Source of the DNA: Coenobita brevimanus
Lineage: Eukaryota > Arthropoda > Malacostraca > Decapoda > Coenobitidae
Direction of reading: 5' to 3'
Assembly (NCBI GenBank): GCA_032717465.1
Contig: CM064657.1
Coordinates: forward strand, 22,034,968-22,098,967
Length of the DNA: 64,000 nucleotides
A program made the position numbers and the translations under genes. How positions within the stretch are numbered: position 1 is the first letter of the stretch; each line of letters starts with the position of its first letter. The notes beneath the pieces are model-generated. The model was given only the letters and a program-made list of their open reading frames with translations, did no database searches and was not told the DNA's origin. Positions 32,563 through 42,497 of the stretch are shown piece by piece.

Positions 32563-34442
32563 AAAACAGTGCCCCCTAAGAATACCATAGTATCCCCGAT
32601 GACAGGGAAGCCAAGAACAGCATAGTGTGCCCATAAATATGCCGAAACCCCCACACGGACCCCACGGGGTAGCCGCCACCAGCCACCACCACTCCGGGCA
32701 ACAGCGACGCATGTCAGCCCGGGCCGTGCGCCCCTGTGACATGCAGCCACCACGCCGCCGCCACCGTAGGAGAAGGACACTACCTTCGCGTAGTGGAATT
32801 GCTGAGCTAGCTAAGGGTGGAGTTAGAAAACAAACTCCAGATGGTGCCCCTCTGGTAGAGACGATCTATGGTCGCTCCCAAAGTGTTTCGGTAGAGACGA
32901 TCTATGGTCGCTCCCAAGGTGCTCCAGTAGAGATGAACAATGGTCGCTCCCAAGGTGTTCAGGTAGAGACGATCTATGGTCGCTCCCAAGGTGTTCCGGT
33001 AGAGACGATCTATGGTCGCTCCCAAGGTGCTTCGGTAGAGACGATCTATGGTCGCTTCCATCCTCGTGAGACGATCTATGGTCGCTCCGAGTGTCGTGGT
33101 AAAGACGACCTATTGTCGCTCCCTCCCTCGTGAGACGATCTACGGTCGCTCCGAGGGCGTGCAGAATAGAGAGACGTCCCCACGGCAGGAGATTGAAGCG
33201 CAGGCTTCCTGTCTCAGAGTGACCCAGACAGGCCTCCCAGCATCTCTTGGTCTCTGTTCCCTACGCCTGGCTCTAGAGCAGACTCACCTGACAGACCCCA
33301 GTGGAAGTCGCTGCCGCAGTCCTCTCTTGTCAGCACCCCTAGACGCTTGAGACCGCAGCTCACAGTCTCTCTCAGTTCTCCCCAGGACACCCGGGCGTGA
33401 TCTCTCTACGCCCCCACGACGCCGGGACCTGTCACAGAGGTTCCTGGAGCTATTTGGCCCCAGTCCCGAGGGCCACACGCCGGAGCCAAGTCCGGAAGCC
33501 ACGAGGAGTCCAGGACACGAGAGGACGCCCTTGCGAGTCATCCCGTGCCCTCTCGGCATGCCCCGCATTGACGATGCCCCTAGCCCAGCAGGATCACCGA
33601 TGACATGTTCCTGTCTATCCCCCTGATGAATGTGTGTGATATTGTAATATGAGTGATTTAGGTTAAGTGTGATTCTCCCCTAGTGTAAGTATTGTGCAGT
33701 GATTTCATATAGTGAATATCAGGGTAAATCAGATCACAGCGAGAAGTTAAAGGACAAGAATGTGGAACAAGATCTGATTGACTATACGTGTGAGTGACAT
33801 CCCTGTTATATAATTAATAAGCCTGTGCCTATAAAGACATACCCCCATTACTGTGAAGGAATATTGTGAAAGGAAGTATTAATAGCATTCTCTCCTTCCC
33901 CCACGCTACCCATAAAATCTTGTTTACCGCTCGCTCTCACTCCCAAATCTCAAGTAAGTTTAAATCAAGGAAAAGATCAATTACCAAAGTATTTTGGCTA
34001 GTGGAAACCATATAAATTTCACGGCTAATATCTGCCGCCTTCCAGTATTACCATAACTTTCTCCTAGCCGTCACAAGTCACTCCCCGCACCTCTCCTATC
34101 TCCTCCTAGTAAGTCTCAGCCCCCTCCCCGCGCCCCCGCGAGCGCGCCTATAATTACTGCACTCCTGATACACTAGGATTGTTTGTGTTGGCATTAGTAT
34201 CACAGAAGCAAGTATCCTGCGAGATACGCATATCCTAGACAAGGTTTTATATTGCTATATATTGTGCTGTAATATCTGCTGATTTGTCCTGTGTCTGACT
34301 GTGGTAATATACGTGTAAAGGTTGTTGCCTAGAGTTTTTGTGTCCTGCCTTCTTTATTGCACTAGCTCCGGTCTCGAAAGAGGACCCCGCTCCACGTTAG
34401 GTGAAATAGAAACGAGAAGTCGAGCCTATTTTCACCTAGCAT

Positions 34443-34446
<4 letters not shown>
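32543..34446 (+). repeat. LTR 5, right end of the array
   Basis: This is 1904 bp, shorter than the others because the minisatellite has only five clear units and the 146-bp segment is single (33762-33908). It ends at the same ATTACA as every other LTR, and the next base starts a (TA)n run in place of a primer-binding site. Confidence 0.72.
32857..33150 (+). repeat. 36-bp minisatellite in LTR 5 (5 clear units)
   Basis: This is the shortest version of the array, with five units plus the decayed CTCGTGAGACGATC end units. It probably reflects the state before most of the expansion, although contraction is possible. Confidence 0.95.

Positions 34447-34525
<79 letters not shown>
34447..34525. repeat. 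(TA)n microsatellite
   Basis: About 79 bases of perfect TA directly abut the LTR end. It could be the insertion target or later slippage growth. Confidence 0.98.
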
Positions 34526-34527
<2 letters not shown>

Positions 34528-34529
34528 TT

Positions 34530-35064
34530 TATACCGGTATATATATTTCATTTCATTCATTCATCACCCTCTCCTACATTGTCCCATGAGGAGCGTAGGA
34601 GCTCGGGGCTAGGGAAGTTTGTCCTGATATTTAAGATGAGAGTGACCAGCCTCACTCATTCCTGAGTGGCATTACGTGAGCAATAAACTCCAACACCCCT
34701 TGGATATAAACCCTCGCCGGCTCAATCTGATTGAAACGCCGTAATTACTCACTAAACCACCAGGTTCCAAAATCTGGTTATATGGTTACCACCCACCGTA
34801 GTAAATGGTTTCCTGGTGTACAGGAAACCATTTGCCTTGTCACTCAGAGTAGAGTCACCCACAGGTAGAAGGAAGAGGAAAGAATGAAGGAATGAAAGAC
34901 AGAAGAGGGAGTGTAAAGTCACCCGTAGGCAGAAAGAGGAGGAAAGAATGAGGGAAAGAAATACAGAAGAGGATGGAAGGAAAGAAGAATGGAGGAGAGG
35001 ATATGGCAGACACCGGAGAGCAGCACTACATCGAGTGGATGGTGATCGCCCGCACCTACGTATG
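34530..35064 (-). repeat. SINE-like repeat with tRNA-derived head (family R, copy 1)
   Basis: On the minus strand, TGGTTTAGTGAG (34759-34748) resembles a tRNA A box, and GGTTTATATCC (34712-34702) resembles a B box about 35 bases on, as in tRNA-derived SINEs. The flanking body recurs at 58785-59150 and, inverted, at 61850-62260, sharing CTGAGTGGCATTA-like, CACCCAC-AGG and GAGTGGATGGTG stretches. Each copy is well diverged, so this is an old family. Confidence 0.5.
34803..34833. other. Perfect 13-bp inverted repeat
   Basis: AAATGGTTTCCTG and CAGGAAACCATTT flank a GTGTA loop. Related but imperfect hairpins occur in the other two copies of family R (near 59033 and 62050). Confidence 0.8.
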
Positions 35065-35066
35065 TA

Positions 35067-35345
35067 CAGCCGAGCCCCAGAATTCGCGACCACGTACCTT
35101 ACTGTCTGCGGAAACAGTGGTGGTAACAATGAGTGGGGGAGGGGTCAGAGTACGTGGAATAACCCCGGCCCCTCCCACAATCTCTACATGGTTTGATTTG
35201 GTTTCATAAGGTTCGTCTGCATTAATAAACGCTATCGACATGGGATACTGATCCTAGATAAAACATATCACCTTTATCAGTTGTAGAGTTGAGTTTTTAT
35301 TACTAAGATTTGTATGGAGCTGTAATTCGTTCGGGTAACGATACA
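35067..35345 (+). repeat. Left inverted repeat of the Tc1-like element
   Basis: This about 279-bp arm contains GCGACCACGTACCTTA, GGAGGGGTCAGAGTACG, ATACTGATCCTAGATAAAAC and GAGCTGTAATTCGTTCG, each found inverted on the right side. Similarity looks high by eye, with small gaps. Confidence 0.85.
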
Positions 35346-35397
35346 ATTGTCCCTTACTCTGTTATTTTATTAGTGAATGGATACAGTGAGGGAGTTA

Positions 35398-35398
35398 A

Positions 35399-35453
<55 letters not shown>

Positions 35454-35616
35454 ATACACACACACATACACATACACACACATACGCACATACACACACA
35501 TACAAACATACACACACACACACACATACCCACACACATACACACACACATACACATACACACACACATACACACACATACACACATATACGCATACACA
35601 TACACACACACACACA
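35398..35616. repeat. (CA)n microsatellite with TACA interruptions
   Basis: About 219 bases of CA repeat with scattered CATA variants, inside the Tc1-like element just past the transposase stop on the minus strand. Confidence 0.98.
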
Positions 35617-35634
35617 GTAGATGTTTTTTTTACA

Positions 35635-36871
35635 TCAGTAATGTGTCCATCCGCCCTCGTTGTTAACTTCTTGCATTCTGGGTGGGAGGGATGCAACAAT
35701 GTTGTAAATATCGCCTTGTCGTCTCCGGAGTCGTTCCCAGTCATGCATACAGTGCTGCACAAGTGCTTGAGGTGTCCTCTCTTGTCCCTGGTCCCAGCTA
35801 TTAACCATCATCGCCCAACAATTTTCTATTGGGTTTAAATCCGCAGCCTTAGCTGGCCAAGGCAGCTGATCTATGTTCGGCTGGTCCCTGAACCATCGGC
35901 TTACGATTCGTGCAGTGTGGACGGGGCAGTTGTCCTAATAATGGCAAATACACATGGATAATAATGGCTCCTTATAGGTAATGTTGTATAATGACAGACT
36001 CAGTTGATAATTATAGACGTGTTGAATATGCGATAATTTCTGACAAATGAATATAAGACATGAATATGGAAATGGAGTAGACAGTATTTGATATACTAAC
36101 CTGCATGAAAATAAACCGTTCAGGATAAGGTATAGCCATAGCACGAACTGTAGGGACCATCACTTCCTCTAATATTTCAATATATTTCTCTGCAGTCAGT
36201 CTCCCGTCGATAGCAGTCAGTTCACCCACGCCGTATAAATGGACCCAGCCCCACACGTTGCTCGTCACGTGGCCACTACGTGCTACTTCATATATGTTTT
36301 CACTGTTGCATCTTGTTCCGTTGCGTCGCCAACAGTGAGGGCGTCCGTGTGCAGTAGAAGAAAAGGTTTCCTCGTCAGAGAATATCACTCGCCCCCAGTA
36401 TTCAAGGTCCATGTTCATATGCTGTTGTGCGAAAACAAGGCGGCCGTTCCGATGCCTCTCAGTTAACTTTTCTTTTTCCGCTGGGATCCTATGATGCACT
36501 CCTGCTTCATGAAGACGTTTGCATGCAGTTTTTCTGGACACTTGTAACTGAAGCTGCTCCCTGATTTGCATGGCATTGATGATGGGTGTTCGTCTTGCCT
36601 GCTCACTGATTCTCTGGTCTTCCTCAGGTGTTGTTTTCCTAGGTCTTCCGCTCCTCGGACGGTCACACACATCGCCTTCTGCTTGCCACCTAGTCCACCA
36701 TTTCTTAACTGTTGTTTGTGACACACCTTCATCTTCTGCTATGGCAGCAACAGACATTCCTGCTTGTCTCTTGGCAACAAGCCTTGAACGAAGGCTTACT
36801 TTATGAGGGTCTTGAGCCATGTTTGCTGGTAGGCAGAAGTATGGAGACTGATCTCCGGCCTTAGGCGCCAT
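35635..36871 (-). CDS. Tc1-like transposase, two exons, apparently intact
   Basis: Exon 1 runs 36871 to 36101 and exon 2 from 35934 to 35635 (TGA), giving 356 residues with no stop or frameshift, about the family's usual length. Residues 28-60 form a helix-turn-helix (VAAIAEDEGVSQTTVKKWW), 74-78 a GRPRK motif, and 95-125 a second helix-turn-helix. Catalytic acids: Asp166 in VIFSDEETF, Asp258 in DNCPVHTAR (first residue of exon 2), and Glu294 in DLNPIENCW, giving D-35-E. The 166-bp gap (36100-35935) begins GT, ends AG and joins in phase zero. The start could also be the internal Met at 36820. Action: nuclear cut-and-paste at TA sites. Confidence 0.85.
35935..36100 (-). other. GT-AG intron in the transposase gene
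   Basis: On the minus strand the sequence reads CAG|GTTAGTATATC at the 5' side and TTTGCCATTATTAG|GAC at the 3' side. It is AT-rich and splits the gene immediately before the second catalytic Asp. Without removal the frame would run into stops. Confidence 0.75.
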
Positions 36872-36904
36872 TACGACAATTCCCTCGGATAAATCTGAGA
36901 CAAA

Positions 36905-37408
36905 TGAATCGTTACTCGAACGAATTACAGCTCCATACAATCATTAGTAAAAAAAGCTAAACTCTACAATTGATACTACTTATGTCTCAATATCCTTCCA
37001 CTGATAAAGGCGATATGTTTTATCTAGGATCAGTATCCAATGTCGATAGCGGGTGACTAAATTGTTACTTTGTTCCTCGTTATTTCCAGACGATGTTATT
37101 ATTTTAAGTGAGTTCTATCGTGTTGGAGGGATTTATCAGGCTCATATCTAACCTCTAGACTCCTAACCCTCTACTGTATCCATAATGAATAAAATCGACA
37201 GAAAACAGACGATATAAAGTGAATAAAGGTTTGCCCGCCGTTGAAGGTTAATGCAGACGAACCTTATGAACCCAAATCAAACCATGTAGAGATTGTGAGG
37301 GGGCGGGGTATATATTCCACGTACTCTGACCCCTCCCCCACTCAGTGTTACCAGCACAGTTTCCACAGACAGCTAAGGTACGTGGTCGCGAATTTTCGGC
37401 CTCGAGTG
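36905..37408 (-). repeat. Right inverted repeat of the Tc1-like element
   Basis: This carries the same segments inverted, but about 200 bases (37046-37244) have no partner on the left, so either the left arm lost or the right arm gained sequence between GCTATCGACA and TGCAGACGAACC. Confidence 0.83.
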
Positions 37409-37409
37409 T

Positions 37410-37509
<100 letters not shown>

Positions 37510-37711
37510 AATAATTGCCAAAACCAACAGTGGAATCACTAAAGCTAAGAACTGCCATGACTGAACCATATATGTACCCATAATTTTTCAATGATGTATG
37601 TAAAACGTGTAAATATACCATAATTATTATGAGGACAGACCCGTATACATACAGTATAATCTTTCAACGATGATGTATAACTTTTATGCAAAATTAGAAT
37701 GTATAAATATG
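37510..37711. other. Unassigned AT-rich spacer
   Basis: No gene is seen. GAACCATATATGTACCCATAA near 37562 resembles GAACCATATACATATAATTA at about 39886 and 49191, so a short repeat family is present. Confidence 0.4.
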
Positions 37712-38029
37712 TATCTATCTATTGCCAGACGCCTCAATCCACCGCCATTTCACTGCCACGCTTCCAACTCACACCCCCCTCTCTCATATACCTCTCCACC
37801 CCATCCCTCCATCTCATCCTCGGCCTCCCCCTCCCTCTTTCCCCCTCCATCTCACTCACATACACTCTCTTACTCTCTTCGTCAGTCTTTCACCCTCCAT
37901 CCTCTTCACATGGCCAAACCACCTCAATGTATTCCTCCTAACGCTTCCTATCACATCCACATCCACACCACAACGCACCTTTATATTTTCATTTGTCAGC
38001 CTGTCTCTCCATGTGACTCCACAGGCTCC

Positions 38030-38992
38030 TCATAAATAACTCATTTCCACTGCTCTCACTCTTGATTTGTGTCCTTCCAGCAACGTCAAAACTTCACTTC
38101 CATACGTTAGAGTTGGTATCACAATACTGTCATGTAGTAACTTTTTCACTTCCATGCTCACTTCGCTGCTTCTTATCACTGCTTTCAAGGAACCAGTAAC
38201 CGTTCTTCCCTGCTGTACCCTTTCAAGCACTTCACCCTCTAAACCTCCATCCTTACTCATCACACTACCCAAGTACTTGAACATACTCACATTTTCCAAT
38301 TCCTCACCATCCAACCTCGCTGTACATTCACTGACTTCACCTCTCTCAAAGACCATCACTTTACTCTTCCCTACATTCACCTTTAGATTCGGTTTCTTAC
38401 ACACTCTCCCAAACTCATCCACCAAGCCTTGCAGCTCTCCTTTGTCTTCACTTAACAACACAGTATCATCTGCAAACAACAGTACAGGGAGTTTCCAAAC
38501 ACTACCCTCTCTCACCAGGGCCACTCCAACATCCACTACTCTACCTTGTACCTCTTTTATTACCCCATCCATTTACAGATTGAACAACCATGGAGACATG
38601 ACACATCCCTGTTTCAACCCAACCTTCAAAGAGAATAATTCACTTAGTTCACCATCCACACGCACTGCAGCCTTAGCACCATCATACATACTCTTCACAG
38701 CATTCAACAACTTCCCATCTACTCCATATATTTTTAATACTTTCCACAGTCCTTGTCTATCCACCCTGTCATATGCTTTCTCCAAATCCAAGAAAGCCGC
38801 ATGCAACTTCTTTCCCTTCTCTAGAAACTTTTCCACTAAAGATCTAAGAATGAATATCTGATCTACACAACCTCTTCCTTTCCTAAAGTCTCCCTGTTCT
38901 TCTCCAACTAATTCCTCTGTTCTTTCTCTAACTCTGTCAATAAGTATCCTACCATACACTTTTCCTATTATATATTTTCCTATGATTACCAC
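38030..38992 (-). pseudogene. RTE reverse transcriptase fragment, copy A
   Basis: On the minus strand, RT motifs GRGCVDQIFILRSLVEKFLEKG, AFLDLEKAYDRV (catalytic Asp), GLKQGCVMSPWLFN and LLFADDTVLLSED (catalytic DD) are clear. A TAA at about 38573 splits the frame where the second copy has TAC. The thumb-like region ends LEGHKSRVRAVEMSYL, followed by a TGA at about 38030. The N-terminal part of the protein lies at 39305-39862. Confidence 0.9.
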
Positions 38993-39019
38993 ACACTTCT
39001 TTTTCCCCTTTTCCTTTGT

Positions 39020-39304
39020 CTATCTATCTATCTATTGCCAGACGCCTCAATCCCTTTTGGGGTGGCCACAAACAAATCGCCTCGAAGTCGCCCTGTCCCC
39101 CGCCATTTCACTACCCTGCTCCCAACTCACACACCCCTCTCATATACCTTTCCACCCCATCCCTCCATCTCATCCTCGGCCTCCCCCTCCCTCTTCCCCC
39201 CTCCACCTCACTCACATACACTCTCTTCGTCAGTCTTTCACCCTCCAGGATCCTCTCCACATGGCCAAACCACCTCAGTGTGTTCTTCATGACGCTCCCC
39301 CCTA
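39020..39304 (-). mobile_element. Nested 285-bp RTE 3' fragment with 8-bp target duplication
   Basis: This interrupts the older RTE. The flanks repeat TCCTTTGT (39012-39019 and 39305-39312), and the uninterrupted target is seen in the duplicated copy at about 48614. The insert ends in (TATC)n, the RTE 3' tail on the minus strand, and encodes the C-terminal motif TLRWFGHVER of the same family. It is a typical 5'-truncated LINE insertion. Confidence 0.9.
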
Positions 39305-39862
39305 TCCTTTGTACAAGGGAATAATTATACCTGACTTCCAATCCTCCGGGACTCTACCTTCCTCCCAGGCCAATCTGTACATTTTCAACATCCATTCTAC
39401 TACTATCTCTCCCCCATGCTTCAGCATTTCACCACACACTCCATCAATTCCTGGGGCTTTCCCCAGTTTAACTTTCTTCATTGTTTCCACAACTTCTGTT
39501 CTACTGATTTCTTCTTGTCTTCTCACCTCCCTCCTTCTCCCACCCATTCCCCAGCCACTTACACTCGCATTACTTCCATCCTCTTTGTTCAACAATTCTT
39601 TAAAGTGTTCTCTCCATCTGCTCACTTTTTCTCCCTTCTCCACTAGTAATCTACCATTTTTATTTTTCACTCCTCTGCTAACTTCACTTCCACCCTGTCT
39701 TACTCTTTTCACCTCTTTCCAGAACATTTTCTTACAGTCCCTCCAATTTACACTCAAGTTCCTTCCAAATTCCTCATCCACTCTCTTCTTACTCTCTCCT
39801 ACTAATCTTTTCACCTCTCTCTTTCTTTCTATATATAACTCTCTCTTCCGTTTCTCAACTCC
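39305..39862 (-). pseudogene. RTE polyprotein segment upstream of RT, copy A
   Basis: On the minus strand it reads KRLVGESKKRVDEEFGRN ... EISRTEVVETMKKVKLGKAPGIDGVCGEML ... DWKSGIIIPLYKG, the stretch between endonuclease and RT palm including the GKAPGxDG motif. It is open for 170 codons and continues into 38992 once the nested insertion is ignored. Confidence 0.88.
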
Positions 39863-40074
39863 ATAATTATTTAGGATTGAACCATATACATATAATTATT
39901 CAATGTATGTACAACTATTATGCATAAATAATGTTAAAATATGTGAATACTGACGCCTCATAGCAGAAGGCGTGCATTTTTAAATGCGAACTTTAAAAAT
40001 AAATGAAAAAAACAAAAACTCCGTCATCCACTGCCAAATCCCTCCGCACCGAGCAACTTGTATATTGTCTCCCA
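39863..40074. other. Unassigned AT-rich segment
   Basis: Non-coding and A-rich, shared with 49173-49377. Nothing recognised except a short A run near 40003-40017. Confidence 0.5.
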
Positions 40075-40335
40075 TATCTAGTGGGAGAGAAGATTCAGCC
40101 GAAATCTTGTCTCTGGACTGTCGCACGACTGTCCAGCGACAGATTTAGATTTTCCTGAGACAGTCTCGCAACAGTCTAGTGATATTGTCGAGCGACTTTT
40201 GCTGGATAAAGTATCTCGGTGTGTAAGTGACCTAGAGACAGTGTCTAGCGACTGTTGCGAGACAAATTTAGATTTTTCTGGGACAGATGTGAGACAGTCC
40301 AGAGACAATGTTGCGCGACTTTGTATCTTGGTGTG
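40075..40335 (-). repeat. Dimeric repeat of about 110 bp units
   Basis: Two diverged tandem copies share GATTTAGATTTTYCTG, TTGTCGAGCGACTTT and TATCTCGGTGTGTA. It begins with an inverted repeat (GTCTCCCATATCTAGTGGGAG). It interrupts the CR1-like ORF2 at its 3' side and supplies in-frame codons to that ORF. Perhaps a MITE or satellite fragment; not classified. Confidence 0.55.
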
Positions 40336-41320
40336 TACGATGCTTTGAGGAATACACTCATTGATTGCCCCTTGTAATTTCTTGTTAAATCTGTCCCATA
40401 TTTCTCCCATATCCTGGGTATCCAAATACCCATTCCAAATAATTGATAGCATCCTGTGTAATTTCTGAAAGTCTGCCTTTTCACATAAATAGACAAGCCT
40501 TTTGCACTTCTTTTCCTGTGGTTCGACGTCACATTTGAGTTTCACACATCCATGGTCGCTCTTGCCTAATGGACTCATGACCTTAATATTACTCACTAGT
40601 ATATCATCATCCGTAAAAACCAAATCCAATGCATTTCCTGCAGTAGTACCTTTAAATCTGTTTATCTAATAAATGATGTATAAAATAACAGTCTAGGACT
40701 TTTTCAATAAAACTTTGGCTAAGGTTATCATCACCAGATTTGCATGTTAAGGATTCCCATCTTACGTTAGGCAAATTTAAATCTCCGACAATCACTTTTT
40801 GCCTTGTATTGTATTCAATAATTTCTTGTAATAGTTCCAACATCTCATTATTTCTAAAGTCACAGTTTGGACTTCTGTAAATAGACACGAACAATATAAC
40901 ATCACTTTTACCTTTAATCTTCGTTACTATACAGAATATTCTATGGCTTCCTTGTCAAACACTGCAATATCATACTGAGTTCCTTTTTTAATGTACAGCA
41001 GCAGTCCTCTTCCGTCTTCCGAATTTGCCAGATATTTTCCAAATATTTCATATCCTTCAGTCCTCTACTCAACTATATCTCTTTCATACCGACAATGTTT
41101 TGGTTTGACCTCTTGCACTGCTATCACTTTTGGAGATGTCTGGTCCTTGCTCAACCTAATCCTTAACTCACTGATCTTGTCAATATTGAACACATCAACA
41201 TTACTAAATATTTTCAAGTCATTAACACTATGTATAAAATCTTTAGTACTGTCACAACTTAACTCGCTCGCTCCTACTCCATCGCTGCTGTTCTTGTTGT
41301 ATTCAGTGTTTCCCTTCTCT
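40336..41320 (-). pseudogene. CR1-like LINE endonuclease, copy A
   Basis: On the minus strand the region holds endonuclease pieces: FVSIYRSPNCDFRNNEM, VIVGDLNLPNVRWE (the GDxNLP motif) and MSPLGKSDHGCVKLKC (SDH motif), spread over frames 40894-40652 and 40629-40078 with intervening stops. The RT that should follow is absent, replaced by the dimeric repeat. Confidence 0.75.
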
Positions 41321-41326
41321 TTACCT

Positions 41327-42495
41327 TCAGTATGTAAGGTTCCACGGGCTTCCCCTGTTCACGTAGTAGTTTCCCGAATCCTCCTCCTCCGTATTCAGCT
41401 TTTCTGCCTCCTCTCTAAGCTCCTTATCTTTTTTCATCTCGTCCATAGTCATGTGTGTCACTCCAACTTTTCCATCAACTTGAACAAGTTTCTCATTATT
41501 CTTTCCTTTAAGGATCCTCTCAGAGTCACTAAATGGGTCTCGGCTTTCCTGTCCTTGTTGCTCCCTGGTATCCACCAAGCCTTCTGATTTCCTCTATATC
41601 ACTACCGTAGCATGTTAAACCCATTTAAGTCAGTATATACTAACTTATCATGAATTTTTTTCAGACCTTAATTCTAAGTTCATGCCACTCATCAGTTCCT
41701 CGGGATTGCCATGCAAAACAACAATATGTTTTTCCTGACCATTCTGCCCTGTACTTGCCTCGTAGTTTTTTCCAACAGTTCACTCCCCAGATCACTGTAT
41801 TTAGGCCTAGCCCCACCTGCTTTTGCATCAGTCTTGTTGTCTCTAGTAGACAGAACATCCCTGTACGATTATACCAATTCTTCTTTCACTTCAATGCAAA
41901 CATTATCCTTAACTTCAGTCTCTCAATTACCTTGTTTATCAACTATTTTCTCCCTTTGCTTCCTCGCAAATCTCCTTAACTTCCTTATAAAACTTTACTT
42001 TAACCACGTCCATCTCACTCATCATTTCACTGCTCACTTGAGTTTTGATTTCATCCCTGATGCTCGCCTTCAGCTTAGTCAGATCATCCTTCACCTGGTT
42101 ATATCCTACCTCAGATGTATGTTCCAGAGCATCCATACGTTTTTCAATCATATACCGCCTCTTGGAGAGTTTAGTTACTTGCTTCACTTAGCACAATATC
42201 AGTGAATCGTACTCTCTTAGTTTTCCATCAGGAACTTGTACACTGCCTCATTGATACCCTCACATTTTATATGGTGCCACATGTCACATAGAATACATCC
42301 AAGGACCAAATCAACATCGCAAACGAACTTTGCATGAGGAACATTCCCCTTTCCTTTTTTCACCTGACCGGCAGTCCTTCCATCTAGGTTTGCAGTCAGC
42401 TGACCGGTCTTACCTCCTCCTTCACCATCCATTTCTTTTCCAGTATCCGTCTTCCTTCCTCTTGTTGTCACTTGCTTGGTATTCATACTCTCCAC
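41327..42495 (-). pseudogene. CR1-like LINE ORF1, copy A
   Basis: On the minus strand three frames read in order: a basic/acidic N-terminus MNTKQVTTRGRKT; a cysteine-histidine segment CILCDMWHHIKCEGI that looks like a PHD-type finger, as in ORF1 of CR1 elements; a coiled-coil-like stretch (42187-41939, LSKRRYMIEKRMDALEHTS); and a charged tail (41578-41327). Frameshifts separate them. Missing knuckle cysteines can be found in the neighbouring frame. Confidence 0.65.
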
Positions 42496-42497
42496 CT

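Larger units (their letters stand above)
1..34446 (+). mobile_element. Tandem array of a Ty3/gypsy-type LTR retrotransposon
   Basis: The same block recurs head to tail with periods of about 7859, 7852, 7861 and 7540 bp, measured between matching integrase starts (positions 29, 7888, 15742, 23602, 31139). Each block has one LTR-like segment and one internal region with gag, protease, RT, RNase H and integrase in the order typical of Ty3/gypsy. Because only one LTR separates adjacent internal regions, this is an LTR-internal-LTR-internal chain, not a row of separate insertions. The window begins inside an integrase gene (partial unit 0), and the array ends at 34446 with a complete LTR end. Such chains are known to form by LTR-LTR unequal exchange or from one-LTR circles; which applies here is inference. 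Confidence 0.93.
35067..37408 (-). mobile_element. Tc1/mariner transposon with long inverted repeats
   Basis: The element is bounded by TA dinucleotides (35065-35066 and 37409-37410), the normal target duplication of this superfamily, and starts CAGCCGAG / ends CTCGAGTG. The terminal repeats are long: left 35067-35345 pairs with 36905-37045 plus 37245-37408 on the right, separated there by about 200 unpaired bases. Between them lies a two-exon transposase on the minus strand and a CA microsatellite. Total length is 2342 bp. Confidence 0.88.
37712..39862 (-). mobile_element. RTE-type LINE, 5'-truncated, with a nested insertion
   Basis: Read on the minus strand this begins inside the ORF (about 39862), passes the RT domain and reaches the 3' end at 37712, which terminates in a (GATA)n-type tail; short tandem-repeat tails are typical of RTE elements. 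Sequence between 39020 and 39304 is a younger insertion. The 3' region is missing about 45 bases present in the copies at 39020 and 54941. Confidence 0.85.

Noticed and set aside
34700..34765. A functional tRNA gene
   Set aside because: The A- and B-box-like motifs are present, but the arms do not form a cloverleaf by eye; it is better explained as a SINE head.
35354..35838. ORFs of alternating Cys-Val or His-Thr
   Set aside because: They are translations of the CA microsatellite.
37741..38035. Plus-strand ORFs over RTE fragments (Ser/Pro/Leu-rich)
   Set aside because: They are the antisense of the RTE reverse transcriptase and its 3' end.
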